From Planctomycetota bacterium (GTDB lineage: Bacteria > Planctomycetota > B129-G9): DNA of 5,976 nucleotides. The translations under genes were made by a program, and so were the position numbers. Position 1 is the first letter of the stretch. Each line of letters opens with the position of its first letter. The notes beneath the pieces are model-generated. The model did not search any database and was not told where the DNA came from. It saw only the letters and a list, made by a program, of their open reading frames with translations. Shown here in pieces: positions 1 through 5,910 of this stretch. The stretch covers positions 1-5,976 of the forward strand of contig JAUWEX010000083.1 in NCBI GenBank assembly GCA_030607235.1. The letters are read 5' to 3'.

Positions 1-483
1 ACGCAGGATATGATGACGAAATACCGCCAGCAGATCGAGCAGATGCTCGACGATATGCGCCTGCTGCGCGAACAAGCGCCCGAAGTACGCTCCGCCGAGG
101 CCAGCAGCGAAATCCTGTCGCAGTACCGCGACGAAATCCGCCAACTCCGCCGGCAAATATCGGAAATAGGCGGGGGCAGCTGGCAAGGCGAAATCGACAC
201 GGAGAGACTGGCGGCGGATATCGAAGAAAAAATCTCGGCTCGCCTGCAGAGCAGCATCGGCAAGATCGGCGCGTCGAAAAAATCCGCCCTCGTCCCGCCC
301 AAAGAAGTCGTGCTTGACAACCTCTTCAGGGATATGCCCGAAACCAACGCGGGGATGGTCAAAATCCGCCATAACAAAGGCCGCTCGATCAGCGACGATC
401 TGGGCAAACTCAAGGGTTTCCACGAAGGCCGCGAAAAACTCGAAATCCCCGGCGACGAACCCGACACCTCACAGGACAGATAG
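1..483 (+). CDS. Coiled-coil protein of unknown function, probably 5'-truncated by the window edge
   Basis: I do not recognise this family. The frame is open to the first base of the window, so the true start may lie upstream. In-window candidates are ATG at 10 or 13; AGGA at 5-8 lies only 4 nt before the ATG at 13, so a start there is possible. Counting from the ATG at 10, the protein is 157 aa. Residues 1-52 are rich in Gln, Glu, Arg and Leu with heptad-like spacing (YRQQIEQMLDDMRLLREQ, then QYRDEIRQLRRQISEIG), which suggests coiled coil. A Gly-rich break and a second short helix (about 64-83) follow. The basic/acidic tail contains MVKIRHNKGRSISDDLGKLK and ends in a disordered-looking GDEPDTSQDR. 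There is no signal peptide or membrane segment, so it is presumably cytoplasmic. It ends 18 nt before the MreB-like gene, so the two are likely co-transcribed and the proteins may interact (inference). Confidence 0.72.
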   Translation, partial: TQDMMTKYRQQIEQMLDDMRLLREQAPEVRSAEASSEILSQYRDEIRQLRRQISEIGGGSWQGEIDTERLAADIEEKISARLQSSIGKIGASKKSALVPPKEVVLDNLFRDMPETNAGMVKIRHNKGRSISDDLGKLKGFHEGREKLEIPGDEPDTSQDR

Positions 484-487
484 CGCC

Positions 488-493
488 AAGGAG
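488..493 (+). promoter_or_regulatory. Shine-Dalgarno of the MreB-like gene
   Basis: AAGGAG lies 8 nt upstream of the ATG at 502, an ideal motif and spacing. It fixes that start codon. It sits in the 18-nt gap after the coiled-coil gene. Confidence 0.85.
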
Positions 494-501
494 AGCCAGC
501 G

Positions 502-1557
502 ATGGAAAAAAACAAAAACAACCGCACAATCAACGCCCCGGGCGACGCGAGCAAACTCGTGCCGCTGAACCGCAAGCCGGGCCGCGGTCTCGATATCGGC
601 ACGGCCAACCTCGTCAGCGCCTCGCACACCAAAGACAACGAAGTCGTCATCCGTGCGCAGCGCAACGCCTTCATCGACGTGGAGAGCAATTCGTTTTCGC
701 GCAACATGATGACAAAACTGGGCGTCAACTACGTGGTCAACAACGGCTCGCTGTGTGTAATGGGCGACCCGGCATTCGATTTCGCCAACATCTTCAACCG
801 CTCCACACGCCGCCCGATGCGCAACGGCTTCATCAGCCCCGACGAGCAGGACGCCCTGCCGATGATCAAAATTTTGGTCGAGAACGTCGTAGGCAAGCCC
901 TGCGTCAAGGGCGAAATCTGCTGTTTCTCGGTGCCGGCCGAGCCGATGGACGCCGAGATGAACGTGATCTACCACAAGGGCATCTTCGAGGGAATCCTGC
1001 GCAGGCTGGGCTACACGCCGCGCTCGATGATCGAAGGCCACGCGGTGGTCTTCTCGGAACTGGGTGCCGACGACTTCACCGGCATCGGAATTTCGTGCGG
1101 CGGCGGGATGTTCAACATCTGCATGGCCTACAAGACCGTCCCCGCGATCTCGTTTTCGATCTCGCGCGGCGGCGACTGGATTGACGAAAACGTGGGCCGC
1201 GTTACCGGCCTGCCGACCAGCCGCGCCACACTGCTCAAGGAGCGTGGCGTAAACCTGATGAATCCGAAAAACCCCACGGAAGAAGCGATAGTCATCTACT
1301 ACCGCAACCTGATAAACTACACGCTCGAAAACATCAAAAAAAAGATGACCACCTCGCAGTCGATGCCCAACTTCCCCGAACCGATAAGCATTGTGTGCAG
1401 CGGCGGCACCTCTCTAATCGACGGTTTTATCGAAGTGTTCCGCGACGAGTTCGAGCGGATAAAATTCCCCATCGAAGTCAAAGAAATCCGGCGCGCCGCC
1501 GACCCGCTCAACAGCGTGGCCCGCGGTTCGCTTATCGCGGCGATTTCCGAGAAATAA
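502..1557 (+). CDS. Divergent MreB-like bacterial actin
   Basis: 351 aa, close to the usual MreB length. The actin/Hsp70 fold is recognisable. The phosphate-1 loop is GRGLDIGTANLV (residues 27-38). RRPMRNGFI (103-111) matches MreB's RPMKDGVI. FSVPAEP (142-148) aligns with the VCVP strand. ISCGGGMFN (197-205) is the phosphate-2 loop, SRGGDWIDE (221-229) matches RIGGDRFDE, and IVCSGGTSLIDGF (297-309) is the adenosine motif. MreB polymerises on ATP into membrane-associated filaments that organise cell-wall growth. Oddities, by eye alignment: the phosphate-2 Asp of VDIGGGT is Ser198 and its Thr is Met203, both near the gamma-phosphate. The N-terminus is a polar extension of about 27 residues rather than MreB's usual membrane-binding amphipathic segment. 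Family membership is confident. Whether it is a true cell-shape MreB, a segregation actin or a non-hydrolysing paralogue is open. The coiled-coil and Fe-S neighbours are not the usual mreC/mreD, which argues against the canonical role. Confidence 0.9.
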   Translation: MEKNKNNRTINAPGDASKLVPLNRKPGRGLDIGTANLVSASHTKDNEVVIRAQRNAFIDVESNSFSRNMMTKLGVNYVVNNGSLCVMGDPAFDFANIFNRSTRRPMRNGFISPDEQDALPMIKILVENVVGKPCVKGEICCFSVPAEPMDAEMNVIYHKGIFEGILRRLGYTPRSMIEGHAVVFSELGADDFTGIGISCGGGMFNICMAYKTVPAISFSISRGGDWIDENVGRVTGLPTSRATLLKERGVNLMNPKNPTEEAIVIYYRNLINYTLENIKKKMTTSQSMPNFPEPISIVCSGGTSLIDGFIEVFRDEFERIKFPIEVKEIRRAADPLNSVARGSLIAAISEK

Positions 1558-1589
1558 CCATCACCACTGAACACAGGCGACGAAAAAAT

Positions 1590-2285
1590 ATGGAAGCAAC
1601 CTTCACTCAACGACAGAACCTGCTCAAAAAAACCTTGCAGACACTGGGCAAGCAATACAAAGCCCCGGCACGCGGCGCGATGCCGTCGATAGACATGCTC
1701 GAACTGATCATGTGGACCTCGATCAGCGACAATCCCTTCAATCCCAACGTCAAGCGTGCCTTCAAAAAACTCGTTAACGAATACGTTGACTGGAACGAGG
1801 TCCGCATAACCAGCACCAATGAACTCGGCGAACTCCTTACCGGCTGCAAACTCGAAGCCAGCCACGCCATCAATATCAAAAACGCCGCGCAGGAAATCTT
1901 CCACCGCGAAAATCGCCTCAGCCTGGATTTCCTCTCGCCCAAACGACCCGCCGACGTCAGGAAATACATCGGCGAGATGAAAAGCATCCCCGAAGCCCAG
2001 GCCAACACGATCATGATACTCATCACCGACAGCGCCGACGTCCCGCCAATCGCGGCGGTCCGCAGGGTCGCGCAGCGCATCGGCATCGTGTTCGAAAATT
2101 CCACCGACAACGCCGTCAGACTGGTATTCAAAAAGACGCTTCAAAAAATACAGGGCTTCAGCGCTTTCTACCTCATCTGCCAGCACGCATACGCGCTCTG
2201 CAAAGAAACCGGGCCGCGCTGTTCGGCGTGCGATTTGAACAAGATCTGCGAATTCGGCAAAGAAAAAATTTCCCCGAGAAAATGA
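1590..2285 (+). CDS. Endonuclease III-like HhH-GPD-fold Fe-S protein, probably catalytically inactive
   Basis: 231 aa; E. coli Nth is 211. The C-terminus has C204-x6-C211-x2-C214-x5-C220, exactly the endonuclease III [4Fe-4S] spacing. The helical N-terminal part aligns with the six-helix barrel of the superfamily. Nth excises oxidised pyrimidines using a Lys in the hairpin LPGVGRKTA and an Asp in VDTHIFRV. Here the hairpin region reads MKSIPEAQANT (130-140), with no glycines and no Lys at that place. The Asp segment reads PPIAAVRRVAQR (152-163), with no Asp; only the RVxxR end is kept. The base-flipping Gln of SAQAT is also absent (TSISDNP, 43-49). It is therefore probably not a glycosylase/lyase, though the fold and cluster may still bind DNA or partners (inference). 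The start at 1590 follows AGGCGA (1575-1580, 9-nt gap). A longer in-frame start at 1395 would overlap the actin gene and is unlikely. The gene begins 32 nt after the actin gene. Confidence 0.85.
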   Translation: MEATFTQRQNLLKKTLQTLGKQYKAPARGAMPSIDMLELIMWTSISDNPFNPNVKRAFKKLVNEYVDWNEVRITSTNELGELLTGCKLEASHAINIKNAAQEIFHRENRLSLDFLSPKRPADVRKYIGEMKSIPEAQANTIMILITDSADVPPIAAVRRVAQRIGIVFENSTDNAVRLVFKKTLQKIQGFSAFYLICQHAYALCKETGPRCSACDLNKICEFGKEKISPRK

Positions 2286-3280
2286 TCGGCCTCCTATTCC
2301 GCAAGACACCGCTGACAGTTGCCGCTTTGCTGGCGGCGGCGGTCCTGTGCGGATGCGGCGCACTCCAAACCACCCCGACCGCCACCCCGGCGAAACAAAA
2401 TTCGGCGCCGTCCGGCTCCGTCGGCCACTTCGCGGCTGGCGTAACGCTGGAGGAGCAGGGGCGCATCGGCGAAGCGATCGTCGAATACGAAAAGGCCCTG
2501 CAATGCAACCCCGAAAGCGCCTTTGTCTCGGTCCGCCTGGGAGCGGCCCTGTGGCGGGCGGGCCGTCGAGAACAGGCCGCGCCGTACCTTATCGCCGCTG
2601 AGAAGGCCGCGGCCTCCGAACCGGAAGTCGCGCTAAAACTCGCGAAATTTTATTCGCAGGCGGGTCGCTTCGACGACACGATGCGGATGTGCGCGATCCT
2701 GGCCGCCACCCGGCGATACGAAAACGAAGCGCGCCGCATCCGGGCAGAGGCGCTGCTGAACAATGGCGAGCCGCAAAAAGCCGAGGTACTGCTCGAAGAA
2801 CTCGTCGGCGACCGCGGCGAAAACCGCGACTGGATACTCCTGGGGCGTGCGCGCGAAGACCTGCACCAGCCCTCCCGCGCTGCGGCGGCATACGCGCGCG
2901 CCGCTTCCGACCCGACCGCCGCACTTAGGGCGGTGGAGATTTACGCGTCGCTGGGAAATTTCGCCAACGCACTCGAAATCGCCCGCGAACACCTGCGGTT
3001 CATTCCGCCCGAAACCGACATCACCGGCGTTTCGCTTGCGTTGCCGCCCTCGCCGATCAGTTCCGTCAGGCCGTGGAAGTGGGACCCGCAGGAACAAACG
3101 CGCCGCAACGTACTGCGCAGCGCGTACGTGCGGATCGCCTGGCACGCGCTGACGCACCGCAGTTACGATCTCGCCCGCAGCGCGCTGGCCGAGTCGGTCG
3201 CACAAACCGGCGAATACGCCAAAGTGCGGGAATTCATGCGAGCGATCGACGAGATGCAAAGAGATCAGCGGCCCAACTAA
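2282..3280 (+). CDS. TPR-repeat lipoprotein
   Basis: 332 aa. It starts MIGLLFRKTPLTVAALLAAA: a short basic n-region, then a hydrophobic stretch ending in a lipobox-like L22-C23-G24-C25. This predicts Sec export, cleavage and lipidation at Cys25, although Cys at -2 is atypical. A Thr/Pro/Ser linker (about 28-47) follows. TPR-like helical pairs come next, the clearest at 49-79 (FAAGVTLEEQGRIGEAIVEY), with others near 82-112, 115-145, 149-176, 183-210 and 214-240. They carry the Gly/Ala/Pro spacing typical of TPRs. The C-terminal 90 residues are helical and unassigned. TPR lipoproteins usually act as envelope scaffolds (family knowledge); no specific partner can be named. The start was chosen because it gives the signal peptide and an ATGA overlap with the preceding stop, which suggests translational coupling. 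The longer ATG at 2228 would bury the signal peptide. Confidence 0.85.
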   Translation: MIGLLFRKTPLTVAALLAAAVLCGCGALQTTPTATPAKQNSAPSGSVGHFAAGVTLEEQGRIGEAIVEYEKALQCNPESAFVSVRLGAALWRAGRREQAAPYLIAAEKAAASEPEVALKLAKFYSQAGRFDDTMRMCAILAATRRYENEARRIRAEALLNNGEPQKAEVLLEELVGDRGENRDWILLGRAREDLHQPSRAAAAYARAASDPTAALRAVEIYASLGNFANALEIAREHLRFIPPETDITGVSLALPPSPISSVRPWKWDPQEQTRRNVLRSAYVRIAWHALTHRSYDLARSALAESVAQTGEYAKVREFMRAIDEMQRDQRPN

Positions 3281-3364
3281 TTCTTGAAAACAGCGTTAAT
3301 CCGCGTTAAGCTTGCGTTTGCCGTAGTTATTTCGTTACAAATTCTACCAACAAAAAGGTGAGGC
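3281..3364 (+). promoter_or_regulatory. AT-richer intergenic region upstream of yebC, possible promoter/operator
   Basis: This 84-nt gap is about 40% G+C, clearly lower than the coding regions, and is the only sizeable + strand gap, so a yebC promoter is plausible. It holds TTGAAA (3284-3289) and a weak TTGCGT (3312-3317) / TACAAA (3336-3341) pair with an 18-nt spacer; none is a convincing sigma-70 promoter. Two direct copies of GCGTTAA (3293-3299 and 3303-3309) repeat with 10-nt periodicity, about one helical turn, as some operators do. No terminator hairpin follows the TPR gene, so readthrough from upstream is also possible. Confidence 0.35.
3355..3363 (+). promoter_or_regulatory. Ribosome binding site of yebC
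   Basis: The purine-rich AAGGTGAGG ends 1 nt before the ATG at 3365, and its AAGGTG core is 4 nt away. The spacing is short but it is the only candidate, and the conserved MAGHS N-terminus confirms the start. Confidence 0.6.
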
Positions 3365-4120
3365 ATGGCCGGACATTCCCATTGGGCTGGAATCAAGCAC
3401 AAAAAAGGCGCCGCGGACAAAAAACGCGGCAAACTCTTCTCCAAAATCGCACGCCAGATCATCGTCGCGGCCAAAGCCGGCGGCGGCGACCCGGATATGA
3501 ACCTGACGCTGCGTTATGCCATCGACAAGGCCAAAGCGGCCAACATGCCCAAAGACAACATCACCCGCGCGATCAAAAAAGGCACCGGCGAAATCGAAGG
3601 TGTCATATTTCAGGAGATAATGTACGAGGGCTACGGGCCGGGCGGAGTGGCGGTGCTCGCGCAGGTGCTGACCGACAACGTAAACCGCACCGCCGCCGAA
3701 GTACGCAAGACCTTCGACAAGGGCGGCGGGAACCTCGGCCAAACCAACTGCGTGGCCTACATGTTCGACCGCAAGGGCGTCATAACCGTGCCAACCGAAG
3801 CCGCCAACGAAGACGAACTGATGGAACTGGTTCTGGAAAACGGCGCGGAAAACCTCGAGACCGCCGGCGATTACTACGAGATCACCGTGCCGGTCGGCGA
3901 TTTCGACGGACTTAAAAAGGCGCTCGACGAAAAAGGCATCGCGACCGACTTCGCCGATGTTTCCTACATCCCGCAGAACACCGTACCGCTCGACGAAAAA
4001 ACCGCCGGGAAGGTGCTGCGCCTGATCGATAACCTCGAAGACAACGACGACGTCCAAAATGTTTACGCTAACTACGACATCGCCGACGATATCATGGAAA
4101 AACTCACCGCCGAAGGCTGA
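3365..4120 (+). CDS. yebC: YebC/PmpR family (TACO1-like) protein
   Basis: 251 aa, full family length. The hallmark N-terminus is present as MAGHSHWAGIKHKKGAADKK (the family norm is MAGHSKWANIKH; His6 and Gly9 differ). RGKLFSKIAR follows, then NLTLRYAIDKAKAANMPKDN (46-65), YEGYGPGGVA (87-96) and DNVNRTAAEVR (104-114). LEDNDDVQNVYANYD (224-238) closes the last domain. These proteins are cytoplasmic. They were long annotated as transcriptional regulators. Mitochondrial TACO1, and more recently bacterial YebC proteins, have been tied to translation, especially of proline-rich stretches. The gene often precedes ruvC in other bacteria. Here it is followed by a methyltransferase gene whose ATG shares the A of its TGA stop. 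Nothing is missing and the family call is secure; the exact role in this organism is not shown by the sequence. Confidence 0.96.
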   Translation: MAGHSHWAGIKHKKGAADKKRGKLFSKIARQIIVAAKAGGGDPDMNLTLRYAIDKAKAANMPKDNITRAIKKGTGEIEGVIFQEIMYEGYGPGGVAVLAQVLTDNVNRTAAEVRKTFDKGGGNLGQTNCVAYMFDRKGVITVPTEAANEDELMELVLENGAENLETAGDYYEITVPVGDFDGLKKALDEKGIATDFADVSYIPQNTVPLDEKTAGKVLRLIDNLEDNDDVQNVYANYDIADDIMEKLTAEG

Positions 4121-4755
4121 TGCGACGACAAAAAAAACAAATTCAAATGCACAACACCAGCGACTCTCACCACGAACACGATCACGGTGGGATAGAACGA
4201 CAAAAACAGGGCATTAGTAGTTTCGAGATGCAGGACTCTAATATCCTCTTCGAGATTCTCGCGCTCAAGGCCGGGGACTGCTTCGTCGACCTGGGCTGCG
4301 GCGCGGGGGATTTCTCGATGCGCGCCGCCGAAACCGTCGGGCCAAACGGAACGGTTTACGCGCTGGATCGCTGGCCGGAACTCGCCGAGACACTCACACA
4401 ACGCGCCGCCGAAAAGGGTCTCGAAAACATCAGGCCGCTGACCTGCGACATCTCCGGGCCTCTGCCGCTCGACGACAACATCGCCAATGTATGCTTCATG
4501 GCCAATGTGTTGCACGGCTTCAACCTCGCCACCGACACCGAGGCACTCTTCGGCGAAATCCGTCGCATCCTCAAACCGGGCGGGCGCGCGGCGATACTCG
4601 AATTCATAAAGGAAGAAACTCCCTGCGGTCCGCCGATACACATGCGAATCTCGGCGGAGGAAATTGCCGAGGCGGTAGAGCAATACAGCTTCGCGCCGGT
4701 GGGCGTGGTCGACTTCGGCCGGACTTATCTGGCGCAGTTCACCGTCGTGTCGTAG
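4120..4755 (+). CDS. Small class I SAM-dependent methyltransferase
   Basis: 211 aa. The SAM-binding Rossmann fold is clear. Motif I is VDLGCGAGDF (56-65). The acidic end of strand 2 is ALD (81-83) and likely binds the SAM ribose. CDISGPLPLDDN (109-120), FMANVLHGF (126-134) and EIRRILKPGGRAAILEF (146-162) complete the Methyltransf_11/25-like core. The substrate cannot be deduced; UbiE signatures and the cysteine pattern of ArsM are not evident. The N-terminus carries a His/Asp/Glu cluster, HNTSDSHHEHDHGG (11-24), which might bind metal (inference). The ATG at 4120 overlaps the yebC stop as TGATG, with GAAGG 3 nt upstream, so coupling to yebC is likely. An alternative start is the ATG at 4147, just before the His-rich stretch, but it has no Shine-Dalgarno. 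Codons 4-6 contain an A8 run. The gene ends 22 nt before a terminator hairpin. Confidence 0.88.
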   Translation: MRRQKKQIQMHNTSDSHHEHDHGGIERQKQGISSFEMQDSNILFEILALKAGDCFVDLGCGAGDFSMRAAETVGPNGTVYALDRWPELAETLTQRAAEKGLENIRPLTCDISGPLPLDDNIANVCFMANVLHGFNLATDTEALFGEIRRILKPGGRAAILEFIKEETPCGPPIHMRISAEEIAEAVEQYSFAPVGVVDFGRTYLAQFTVVS

Positions 4756-4777
4756 TTCCCAAACAATTTCGCAAAAG

Positions 4778-4810
4778 AAAAGCCGCCCCGAAGATCGGGC
4801 CGGCTTTTTT
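4778..4810. terminator. Bidirectional intrinsic terminator between convergent genes
   Basis: AAAAGCCGCCCCGA (4778-4791) pairs with TCGGGCCGGCTTTT (4795-4808) around an AGA loop. This gives a 14-position stem with one C-C mismatch (4786/4800), with T's continuing to 4810 on the + strand. The flanking A-rich left side (4773-4781) supplies a U tract for minus-strand transcripts. It lies between the methyltransferase stop (4755) and the M42 stop (4829), so it can end transcription from both sides. Confidence 0.9.
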
Positions 4811-4828
4811 GTTGTCGTTGGGCCGCGC

Positions 4829-5896
4829 CTAGAATTTGGCGACGGTCTTGGCGTCGAGTTGCATGATGACCTCGACGATGAGTTTGAGCGCGTTGGCGTA
4901 GTCGTCGGCGTGGATGATGCCAGCGGCCGAGTGGATGTAGCGCGTGGGCATTCCGATGTAAATCGACGGCACACCCTGCGAGTGCAGGTGGATGCGGCCC
5001 GCGTCGGTGCCGCCGCCCACCATGACCTGGTACTGGTAGGGTATCTTGAGGCGCTTGGCGGTCTTGACGAAGAGGTTGCGCAGTTTCAAATTCGGAATCA
5101 TCGAGTTGTCGAACAGCGAAATCTGCGGGCCGCCGCCGAGTTTGTTGGCGTCTTCGCCGTCGCCGCCTGGAATATCGCCCGCCAGACCGACGTCGAGGCA
5201 GATCGCCACGTCGGGGTCGACCACAGCCGCGGCGGTCTTGGCGCCGCGCAGGCCGACTTCTTCCTGAACCGTTCCAACACCGTAAACGGTGTTGGGGTGC
5301 TTGCGGTTTTTGAGTTCGGTGATTACGTCCATGAACAGCGCACAGCCGAAGCGGTTGTCGTGGGCCTTGGCCATAAGGTATTTTTTGTTGGCCATCTCGG
5401 TGAACGGGCAGATCGGCACGATCGGGTCGCCGGGCTTGATGCCGGTGAGTTTTTCGGCTTCCGCCCTATCTTTTACACCGAGATCGAGAAAGAGGTTTTT
5501 GATCTCGATGGGTTTTTTGCGTTCTTCGGGCGAGAGTTTGTGCGGCGCCGGCATCCCGACGACGCCGGTGAAGCGGCCCTTGGAGGTGTGGACGGTCATG
5601 CGCTGCGCGGGGATAACCGCGGGCCACCATCCGCCCAGCGGAATGAATTTGACAAAGCCGTCTTTGTTGATGTTCTGGACCATGAAACCGACTTCGTCCA
5701 TGTGGCCGGGCAGCATGATGCGCGGGCCGGCGGCGGCGCCTTTCTTTTTGCAGACAATACTGCCGAGTTTGTCGTAACTGATCTCGGCGTGGCCTTTCAT
5801 TTCTTTTGCGATTATCACCGAGATTTCGCGCTCGTAACCCGGAAGGCCGTCGGCCTCGGTGAGCATCTTGAGCCAGTTCTTTGAGCGTTGCTTCAT
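4829..5896 (-). CDS. M42-family metalloaminopeptidase (FrvX/TET-like)
   Basis: 355 aa, normal family length. M42 enzymes are di-metal aminopeptidases that often form dodecameric TET particles and trim peptides in the cytoplasm; some are annotated as endoglucanases. The expected active site is all visible: His65 and Asp67 in GHMDEVG, bridging Asp180 in KAHDNRFG, catalytic Glu212 with metal-ligand Glu213 in TVQEEVGLRGA, Asp235 in CLDVG, and His322 in PTRYIHSAAG. The substrate-loop region GGGTDAGRIH (294-303) is also conserved. The start is supported by a strong Shine-Dalgarno and by an N-terminus that fits the family. There is no signal peptide. Substrate preference (acidic, neutral or basic N-terminal residue) cannot be read by eye. 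It lies 14 nt downstream of another minus-strand gene and ends at the shared terminator. An enzyme active on peptides is much more likely than a cellulase. Confidence 0.95.
   Translation of the reverse strand: MKQRSKNWLKMLTEADGLPGYEREISVIIAKEMKGHAEISYDKLGSIVCKKKGAAAGPRIMLPGHMDEVGFMVQNINKDGFVKFIPLGGWWPAVIPAQRMTVHTSKGRFTGVVGMPAPHKLSPEERKKPIEIKNLFLDLGVKDRAEAEKLTGIKPGDPIVPICPFTEMANKKYLMAKAHDNRFGCALFMDVITELKNRKHPNTVYGVGTVQEEVGLRGAKTAAAVVDPDVAICLDVGLAGDIPGGDGEDANKLGGGPQISLFDNSMIPNLKLRNLFVKTAKRLKIPYQYQVMVGGGTDAGRIHLHSQGVPSIYIGMPTRYIHSAAGIIHADDYANALKLIVEVIMQLDAKTVAKF
5274..5295. repeat. Perfect 10-bp inverted repeat inside the M42 gene
   Basis: CCAACACCGT (5274-5283) and ACGGTGTTGG (5286-5295) are exact reverse complements separated by AA. 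The dyad encodes part of PNTVYGVGT just before the catalytic Glu pair of the peptidase. It may be chance plus codon usage, or a protein-binding palindrome. Confidence 0.6.
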
Positions 5897-5901
5897 AGTC
5901 G

Positions 5902-5908
5902 TTCCTCC
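5902..5908 (-). promoter_or_regulatory. Shine-Dalgarno of the M42 peptidase gene
   Basis: On the minus strand GGAGGAA lies 5 nt upstream of the ATG at 5896. This strong match decides the start. It sits in the 14-nt gap after the upstream gene's stop. Confidence 0.88.
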
Positions 5909-5910
5909 GT

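Noticed and set aside
1395..1589. N-terminal extension of the endonuclease III-like protein
   Set aside because: It would overlap the actin gene by about 160 nt and reads as an Arg-rich out-of-frame translation. The start at 1590 has a fitting ribosome site and family length.
2228..2281. Earlier start for the TPR lipoprotein
   Set aside because: It adds 18 charged residues before the signal peptide and lies inside the Fe-S protein's cysteine motif region.
1590..2285. Active MutY or other HhH-GPD glycosylase
   Set aside because: MutY lacks the hairpin Lys but keeps the catalytic Asp. Here no Asp is at that place and the hairpin glycines are absent.
1317..2363. Long minus-strand open frame opposite the actin and Fe-S genes
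   Set aside because: It lies antisense to genes with clear family motifs, and its protein shows no recognisable motif. High G+C gives such shadow frames.
3344..4057. Minus-strand open frame of 237 aa opposite yebC
   Set aside because: yebC is unmistakable on the other strand; this is a Val/Phe/Gly-rich shadow.
4072..4974. Minus-strand open frame of 300 aa spanning the methyltransferase and the terminator
   Set aside because: It crosses the intrinsic terminator and overlaps three better-supported genes; its sequence is low-complexity Arg/Thr/Ser.
4859..5884. Plus-strand open frame of 341 aa opposite the M42 gene
   Set aside because: The minus-strand frame holds every M42 active-site residue and a strong Shine-Dalgarno. 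The plus frame shows no motif and would run away from the terminator side.
4829..5896. Endoglucanase/cellulase annotation for the M42 protein
   Set aside because: The residues seen are those of di-metal aminopeptidases; the cellulase label is a legacy name in this family.
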